Below are positions 7,060 to 10,951 of a stretch of DNA of 10,951 bases, piece after piece. How positions within the stretch are numbered: position 1 is the stretch's first letter; each line of letters starts with the position of its first letter. Position numbers and translations under genes: made by a program. The stretch comes from an uncultured Eubacteriales bacterium. Its GTDB lineage: Bacteria > Bacillota_A > Clostridia > Christensenellales > Aristaeellaceae. The notes under the pieces are model-generated. The model was not told the DNA's origin. It saw only the letters and a list, made by a program, of their open reading frames with translations, and did not search any database. Location: the NCBI GenBank assembly GCA_900313545.1, contig OMRS01000128.1:1-10951 (forward strand), read 5' to 3'.

Positions 7060-8242
7060 GCAGATCCTCCCCCCTGTAACGGGCAATGGCGGCACAGTCC
7101 TTGTCCCCACGTCCCGAAATATTGACCACCATCAGCGATCCCCGCCCCATTTGGGGCGCCAGCTTCATGGCGTGCGCCACTGCATGGGCGCTTTCAATGG
7201 CCGGAATGATGCCCTCCATCCGGGACAGGTACTCAAAGGCGGCCACCGCCTCGTCATCCGTGACCGCCACATACTCCGCACGCCCGGTATCGTGCAGCCA
7301 CGCATGTTCCGGCCCGATGCCGGGATAATCCAGACCTGCCGAGATCGAATACACCGGGGCGATCTGCCCGTATTCATCCTGACAGAAATAGCTCTTCATC
7401 CCGTGAAAGATGCCCAGTTTTCCGGTGGCAATGGTGGCCGCCGTTTCAAAGGTCTGCGTGCCCCGGCCCGCGGCCTCGCACCCGATCAGGCGCACACCCT
7501 TCTCCCCGATAAAATGGTAAAACGCCCCGATGGCATTGCTGCCCCCTCCGACACAGGCGAGCACCGCATCCGGCAGGCGCCCTTCCCTCTCCATCATCTG
7601 CTCCCGGATCTCCCTGCTGATCACCGCCTGAAAGTCCCGCACAAGGGTCGGAAAGGGATGCGGTCCCATGACGCTGCCCAGGCAGTAGTGCGTGTCCACA
7701 ATCCGGGAAGTCCACTCCCGCATCGCCGCGGAAACGGCATCCTTGAGGGTCCCGGTTCCGGTTTCCACAGGAATCACCTGCGCACCCAGCAGACGCATGC
7801 GGTAGACATTGAGGGCCTGCCGGATGGTATCCTCCTTCCCCATGTACACCACGCATTCCATGCCCATGAGCGCAGCCGCGGTTGCCGTGGCCACGCCATG
7901 CTGACCCGCCCCCGTTTCGGCAATCAGGCGCGTCTTGCCCATTCTCCGGGCCAGCAGCGCCTGTCCCAGCACATTGTTGATCTTGTGTGCTCCCGTGTGG
8001 TTGAGGTCCTCCCGCTTGAGGTAGATCTTCGCCCCGCCCAGGTCCTCGCTCATGCGCCGCGCATAATACAGGCGGCTCGGCCTGCCCGCATAGTTGTTGA
8101 GCATCTCCGTCAGTTCCGCCTGGAATGCGGGATCCTCCCTGGCCGCATCATAGGCGCGTTCCAGCTCGTTCACCGCATTCATCAGGGTCTCCGGAATATA
8201 CTGTCCGCCATGGACGCCAAAGCGTCCCCTGATGTTTGTCAT
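7052..8242 (-). CDS. trpB: Tryptophan synthase beta subunit
   Basis: TrpB is the pyridoxal-phosphate enzyme that joins indole to L-serine to make L-tryptophan, working with TrpA. The 396-residue protein starts with the typical [13 protein letters not shown] segment. The PLP-binding lysine is Lys87 in HTGAHKINN, and catalytic Glu109 sits in AETGAGQHG; both fall at the same numbers as in the Salmonella enzyme. The PLP-phosphate loop GGGSNAIG lies near the middle, and the C-terminal GRGDKD segment near the end is also standard. The protein is of the ordinary TrpB1 type that pairs with TrpA. The ATG overlaps the trpF stop (ATGA), and the TAG stop lies inside the start of trpA. Nothing in it looks degraded. 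Confidence 0.97.
   Translation of the reverse strand: MTNIRGRFGVHGGQYIPETLMNAVNELERAYDAAREDPAFQAELTEMLNNYAGRPSRLYYARRMSEDLGGAKIYLKREDLNHTGAHKINNVLGQALLARRMGKTRLIAETGAGQHGVATATAAALMGMECVVYMGKEDTIRQALNVYRMRLLGAQVIPVETGTGTLKDAVSAAMREWTSRIVDTHYCLGSVMGPHPFPTLVRDFQAVISREIREQMMEREGRLPDAVLACVGGGSNAIGAFYHFIGEKGVRLIGCEAAGRGTQTFETAATIATGKLGIFHGMKSYFCQDEYGQIAPVYSISAGLDYPGIGPEHAWLHDTGRAEYVAVTDDEAVAAFEYLSRMEGIIPAIESAHAVAHAMKLAPQMGRGSLMVVNISGRGDKDCAAIARYRGEDLHE
7066..7070 (-). promoter_or_regulatory. Ribosome binding site deciding the trpA start
   Basis: On the minus strand GGAGG, within a longer G-rich run, lies in the last codons of trpB, 6 nt before the ATG at 7059. It favours that start over the longer upstream reading frame and predicts trpB-trpA translational coupling. 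Confidence 0.75.
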
Positions 8243-8862
8243 GTTTCCCCGTCCTTTCCCGATGCTTCGCGCACCGCCCTGACAAATGCCCGCATCTTTG
8301 CCGGGTCCTTGCGCCCGTCGGTTTCAATCCCGCTGGAGACATCCACCGCAAAGGGATGAAGCCTGCGCACGGCCTCCCCTGCATTTCCCGGATGCAGCCC
8401 TCCCGCCAGGAAATACGGCCGGCCAAACCCGGACAGCACCGACCAGTCAAAGGCGGTGCCGGTCCCGCCGGCCCCGTTGTCCAGAAGGATATCGTCCGCG
8501 CCGCTTGCCAGGGCCCGCTCAAGGTCCGCAGAGGACCCGATGCGAAACGCCTGGATCAGCGGTTTGTCCGTCAGCCTCCGGAGGGTGCGGACATAGGCTT
8601 CATCCTCCCCGCCATGAAGCTGTGCCAGATCGATGATTCCCCGGTCCAGCAGTTCGGCCACCACCCTGCAGTCCTCCCGGACAAACACGCCCACGGCACG
8701 GATTCCCGGAGAGAGCCGGGCGCGAAGCCTTCCGGCCGTTTCCGGGCTGACCGCCCTCCGGCTCTTTTTTGCAAACACGAACCCGATATAGTCCGGCCCG
8801 AGCGCATTGGCCGTGTCGATGTCCTCTTCCCGCGACAGGCCGCAAAGCTTGATTTTCGTCAT
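8239..8862 (-). CDS. trpF: Phosphoribosylanthranilate isomerase
   Basis: TrpF converts N-(5'-phosphoribosyl)anthranilate to the carboxyphenylamino-deoxyribulose phosphate by an Amadori rearrangement, the third step of the pathway. The protein has 207 residues, the usual size for this single TIM barrel. It opens with MTKIKLCG, where Cys7 is the general base. It continues with QLHG, then ILLDN containing the general-acid Asp, then LAGGLHPGN and VDVSSGIE, which form the phosphate site. It is a stand-alone gene, not fused to trpC as in E. coli. Both ends overlap neighbours by ATGA: its start with the trpC stop, its stop with the trpB start. Confidence 0.96.
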   Translation of the reverse strand: MTKIKLCGLSREEDIDTANALGPDYIGFVFAKKSRRAVSPETAGRLRARLSPGIRAVGVFVREDCRVVAELLDRGIIDLAQLHGGEDEAYVRTLRRLTDKPLIQAFRIGSSADLERALASGADDILLDNGAGGTGTAFDWSVLSGFGRPYFLAGGLHPGNAGEAVRRLHPFAVDVSSGIETDGRKDPAKMRAFVRAVREASGKDGET

Positions 8863-9641
8863 GCCTCACCTCTCAGTTCCCGGAGCCTTGCGCCCTTGTC
8901 CGGGGAGGTCATCAGGGCCTCCCCCACCAGGACCGCATCCACCCCGAGCCTCTCCAGGGCTGCCACATCCTCCCGGGTCCGGATCCCGCTCTCCGAGACG
9001 AAGAGCACGTCCCGGGGGATCCGCTCCCTCAGGCGTCCGCTGTGGCCGGTGTCCACCGAGAAATCCTTCAGGTTCCGGTTGTTGACGCCCACCACGCGGG
9101 CCCCCGCATGCAGCGCCATATCGATTTCCGCCTCGTCATGGCACTCCACCAGGGCGGACAGCCCCAGCGCATCGCACACGTCCAGATCATCCCTGAGCTG
9201 CGCCTCATCCAGAATGGCACAGATCAGCAGCGCCGCCGAGGCTCCCAGCAGCCGCGCCTCGTAGAGCATATACGCATCTACTGTAAAATCCTTGCGAAGG
9301 CAGGGAAGGCGGACCTGCCCCGCGATTTCCCGCAGGATGGCATCGCTTCCCAGAAACCATTCCGGTTCCGTCAGCACGGAGATCGCCTCTGCGCCGGCGC
9401 GCTCATATTCCGTGGCAATCTGCAGATACGGAAACTCCGGCGAGATCAGGCCCCGGGAAGGGGACGCCTTCTTGCACTCGCAGATAAAGGCCATGCCAGG
9501 CCCTGACAGGGCCCGTTCAAATCCAAAGTCTCCGGCGGGAAGCGACAGCGCCATGCGCCGGATCTCCGCAGGTGAAATCCGCCTGCTGGCCTGCGCCACT
9601 CTTTCCCGGGCGGATTGCGCAAGCCGGTCCAGAATGGTCAT
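8859..9641 (-). CDS. trpC: Indole-3-glycerol phosphate synthase
   Basis: TrpC closes the indole ring from CdRP with loss of CO2 and water, giving indole-3-glycerol phosphate for TrpA. The 260-residue length is right for the single-domain enzyme. Catalytic positions visible are Glu55 and Lys57 in [13 protein letters not shown], Lys117 in CLRKDF, the Glu in ALVECHDE, and the Asn in [11 protein letters not shown]. The C-terminal SESGI and VLVGEALM segments hold the phosphate. GGAGG precedes the ATG on the minus strand, inside the end of trpD, and the start overlaps the trpD stop as ATGA. All expected residues are present. Confidence 0.96.
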   Translation of the reverse strand: MTILDRLAQSARERVAQASRRISPAEIRRMALSLPAGDFGFERALSGPGMAFICECKKASPSRGLISPEFPYLQIATEYERAGAEAISVLTEPEWFLGSDAILREIAGQVRLPCLRKDFTVDAYMLYEARLLGASAALLICAILDEAQLRDDLDVCDALGLSALVECHDEAEIDMALHAGARVVGVNNRNLKDFSVDTGHSGRLRERIPRDVLFVSESGIRTREDVAALERLGVDAVLVGEALMTSPDKGARLRELRGEA

Positions 9642-10669
9642 TCCTGTGCCTCCGGACGGTTGCTGATCTCAATGATCCTCTCCAGCGTGGCAGCAGCCCG
9701 CCCGCTGTCGATCAGCTCCGCAGCGAGCCGCACGCCGGTGGTCAGATTGTCCACCTTGCCGCCCAGCATCAGTCCCGCTCCCGCGTTGAGCAGCACCGCA
9801 TTGCGCCTGTGCCCCTTTTCACCGCCCAGAATCGCCCGGGTAATGGCCGCATTCTCGGCAGGCGTCCCGCCCAGCAGATCGGATTTGCTGCAGCGTTCCA
9901 TCCCGAACTCCTCCGGCGTGAGGACATAGTTCCTGCACCATCCATCCTTGAATTCGCAAACGGTGGTGGGAGAGGAGAGGCTGATTTCGTCCAGTTTGTC
10001 CTGTCCGTAGACCACCATTCCCCTTTTCACTCCCAGACTGATGAGCACCTGTGCCAGCGGCTGGACAAGATACTCATCATACACGCCCAGCAGCTGCATC
10101 ACGGGACTGGCGGGGTTGGTCAGCGGTCCCAGGATGTTGAATACGGTACGAAATCCCAGTTCCTTGCGGATGCTGCCCACATAGCGCATGGAGCTGTGGT
10201 ATTTCTGGGCGAAAAAGAAGCACATGCCGGCCTCATCCAGCAGTTCCATGCACCTGGCCGGGCTCTGCTGGATGTTGACTCCCAGGGCCTCCAGGCAGTC
10301 CGCAGTCCCGCACAGGGAGGAAGCGGCCCGGTTTCCGTGCTTGGCCACCTTCATGCCGCCCGATGCGCACACGATGGCCGCCGTGGTGGAAATATTGAAA
10401 CTGTGGGCCTCATCCCCGCCGGTTCCGACGATCTCAAATACATCCATGCCGGTCTCCACCCGGGTGGCATGATCCCGCATGGCCGCAGCACAGCCTGCGA
10501 TCTCATCGGTGGTCTCGGCCCTGGCGCTCTTGGTGCTCAGCGCAGCCAGAAAGGCCGCGTTCTGCGTCGGGGTGGTTTGTCCGGACATGATCTCGTTCAT
10601 GACGGCATACGCCTCGTCATAGGTCAGGTCCTGCTTGTTGACGATCTTGACAATGGCTTCCTTGATCAT
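9638..10669 (-). CDS. trpD: Anthranilate phosphoribosyltransferase
   Basis: TrpD transfers phosphoribose from PRPP to anthranilate, the second step of the pathway. The protein has 343 residues, normal for the stand-alone enzyme. It has an N-terminal helical domain, then GTGGD at 82 to 86 (PRPP pyrophosphate loop), FNISTTAA at 91 to 98, KHGNRAASS at 110 to 118 with [10 protein letters not shown] following (anthranilate and PRPP contacts), and LDEISL, matching the Asp-Glu pair that binds magnesium. The ATG at 10669 follows a strong GAGGAGG on the minus strand. It is the first structural gene after the T-box leader, and there is no TrpG glutaminase fusion. The substrate anthranilate must therefore come from trpE/trpG encoded outside this stretch, or from uptake or salvage. 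Confidence 0.96.
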   Translation of the reverse strand: MIKEAIVKIVNKQDLTYDEAYAVMNEIMSGQTTPTQNAAFLAALSTKSARAETTDEIAGCAAAMRDHATRVETGMDVFEIVGTGGDEAHSFNISTTAAIVCASGGMKVAKHGNRAASSLCGTADCLEALGVNIQQSPARCMELLDEAGMCFFFAQKYHSSMRYVGSIRKELGFRTVFNILGPLTNPASPVMQLLGVYDEYLVQPLAQVLISLGVKRGMVVYGQDKLDEISLSSPTTVCEFKDGWCRNYVLTPEEFGMERCSKSDLLGGTPAENAAITRAILGGEKGHRRNAVLLNAGAGLMLGGKVDNLTTGVRLAAELIDSGRAAATLERIIEISNRPEAQE

Positions 10670-10725
10670 GGTTATCCTCCTCAGCGTGTCAGTCCTGCTT
10701 TGTGCGTTTCGGATCCTGCAGGAAC

Positions 10726-10765
10726 AAAAAAACGTCCCTGACAGAATCAGTTTCTGTCAAGGACG
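10726..10765 (-). terminator. T-box-controlled intrinsic terminator before trpD
   Basis: In the minus-strand transcript a 14 bp stem, counting one G-U pair, is formed by 10752 to 10765 and 10733 to 10746 around a 5 nt loop. It is followed by seven U residues (10726 to 10732). Its 5' arm overlaps the antiterminator 3' arm (10757 to 10765), so the two structures exclude each other, as expected for a transcription-attenuating T-box. Confidence 0.93.
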
Positions 10766-10913
10766 AATAAGACAGCTTATCCGCGGTGCCACCTTGAATT
10801 CACGGGTTTGCCCGTGCGCTTTGCGGGGTACCTGCATACCCCCGGCAACTGACGTATGCCCCACGTCGCGTCATACTCCGCGCGTCTGCGCGTTTCCGTG
10901 CGCCCTCGGCGGT

Positions 10914-10916
10914 CCA
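10914..10916 (-). promoter_or_regulatory. Candidate Trp specifier codon (UGG) in T-box stem I
   Basis: In the minus-strand RNA the triplet UGG sits in the context CAAAUGGACC, upstream of the stem II region, and is followed by a purine, as specifier codons usually are. Stem I cannot be folded because its 5' arm is outside the window, so this rests on position and on the trp genes downstream. Confidence 0.55.
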
Positions 10917-10951
10917 TTTGACGGTTTGTTTCCTGCCCGCTTCGCAGCATC

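Larger units (their letters stand above)
10726..10951 (-). promoter_or_regulatory. T-box riboswitch leader of the trp operon (probably tRNA-Trp), 5' part cut by window edge
   Basis: On the minus strand the leader carries the hallmark AAGGTGGCACCGCGG (10781 to 10795). An antiterminator is readable: TCAAGG (10792 to 10797) pairs with CCTTGA (10757 to 10762), then a 7 nt bulge TGGCACC, then a 9 bp upper helix with two G-U pairs and a CTGT loop. Its UGGC would pair with a tRNA ending GCCA, which fits the G73 discriminator of tRNA-Trp. Upstream lie hairpins at 10801 to 10816 (CACGGG/CCCGTG, a stem III candidate) and 10825 to 10842. A UGG followed by A at 10914 to 10916 is a plausible specifier codon for Trp. 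The 5' arm of stem I and the promoter lie beyond the window. Uncharged tRNA should favour readthrough into trpD. Confidence 0.92.

Noticed and set aside
7060..7110. Upstream extension of trpA to an ATG at 7110
   Set aside because: The extra 17 residues only re-read trpB DNA and do not match the TrpA N terminus; the ATG at 7059 has the better ribosome binding site.
7058..8359. Long plus-strand open frame (433 codons) opposite trpB and trpF
   Set aside because: It lies over conserved trp genes on the other strand, with no recognisable motifs and a composition typical of a shadow frame.
8236..9264. Plus-strand open frame (342 codons) opposite trpF and trpC
   Set aside because: It is a shadow of two well-supported genes, low in recognisable structure and rich in Arg, Pro and Ser.
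9572..10741. Plus-strand open frame (389 codons) opposite trpD
   Set aside because: It covers trpD and runs into the T-box terminator; no family features are visible.
1..10951. CRISPR array, tRNA or rRNA genes, defence system
   Set aside because: I saw no regularly spaced repeats, no rRNA-like stretches, no tRNA cloverleaf and no defence-type domains. The window is mainly core metabolism.

Overview
The window looks like chromosomal DNA of a fairly GC-rich member of the Bacillota (Firmicutes). The evidence is the tRNA-sensing T-box leader ahead of the tryptophan genes, strong AGGAGG-type ribosome binding sites on nearly every gene, and the MurG sequence style. I cannot place it below phylum from the sequence alone; Clostridia or Erysipelotrichia are guesses.

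Left part, plus strand (1 to 3778): a three-gene run of core functions. It holds the 3' five-sixths of murG (lipid II synthesis), then mnmG/gidA (tRNA wobble-uridine modification) after a 23 bp gap, then a membrane PAP2-family phosphatase whose TTG start overlaps the mnmG stop (TTGA). MurG uses undecaprenyl-linked substrates and PAP2 enzymes often act on isoprenyl (pyro)phosphates, so a cell-envelope role for the third gene is plausible but unproven.

Middle (3779 to 4386): about 600 bp without a convincing gene. It carries several hairpins: a 29 nt stem-loop, a tandem pair of TCC-loop hairpins, and a perfect 11 bp hairpin that works best as a terminator for the minus strand and may serve both converging units.

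Right part, minus strand (10951 down to 4387): a tryptophan biosynthesis operon read right to left. A T-box riboswitch, with its antiterminator and terminator clearly visible, precedes trpD, trpC, trpF, trpB and trpA. The first four genes are joined by ATGA overlaps and trpB/trpA overlap by 8 nt, so translation is probably coupled throughout. No trpE or trpG lies between the leader and trpD, so the anthranilate-forming step must be encoded elsewhere. After a 117 bp gap with no obvious terminator comes a 591-codon gene of lower GC content. Its product resembles IS1634/IS4-like DDE transposases in layout, but the usual catalytic positions look substituted and I see no terminal inverted repeats. 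It may be a domesticated or immobile transposase relative, possibly transcribed by readthrough from the trp operon. This is the least explained object in the window.
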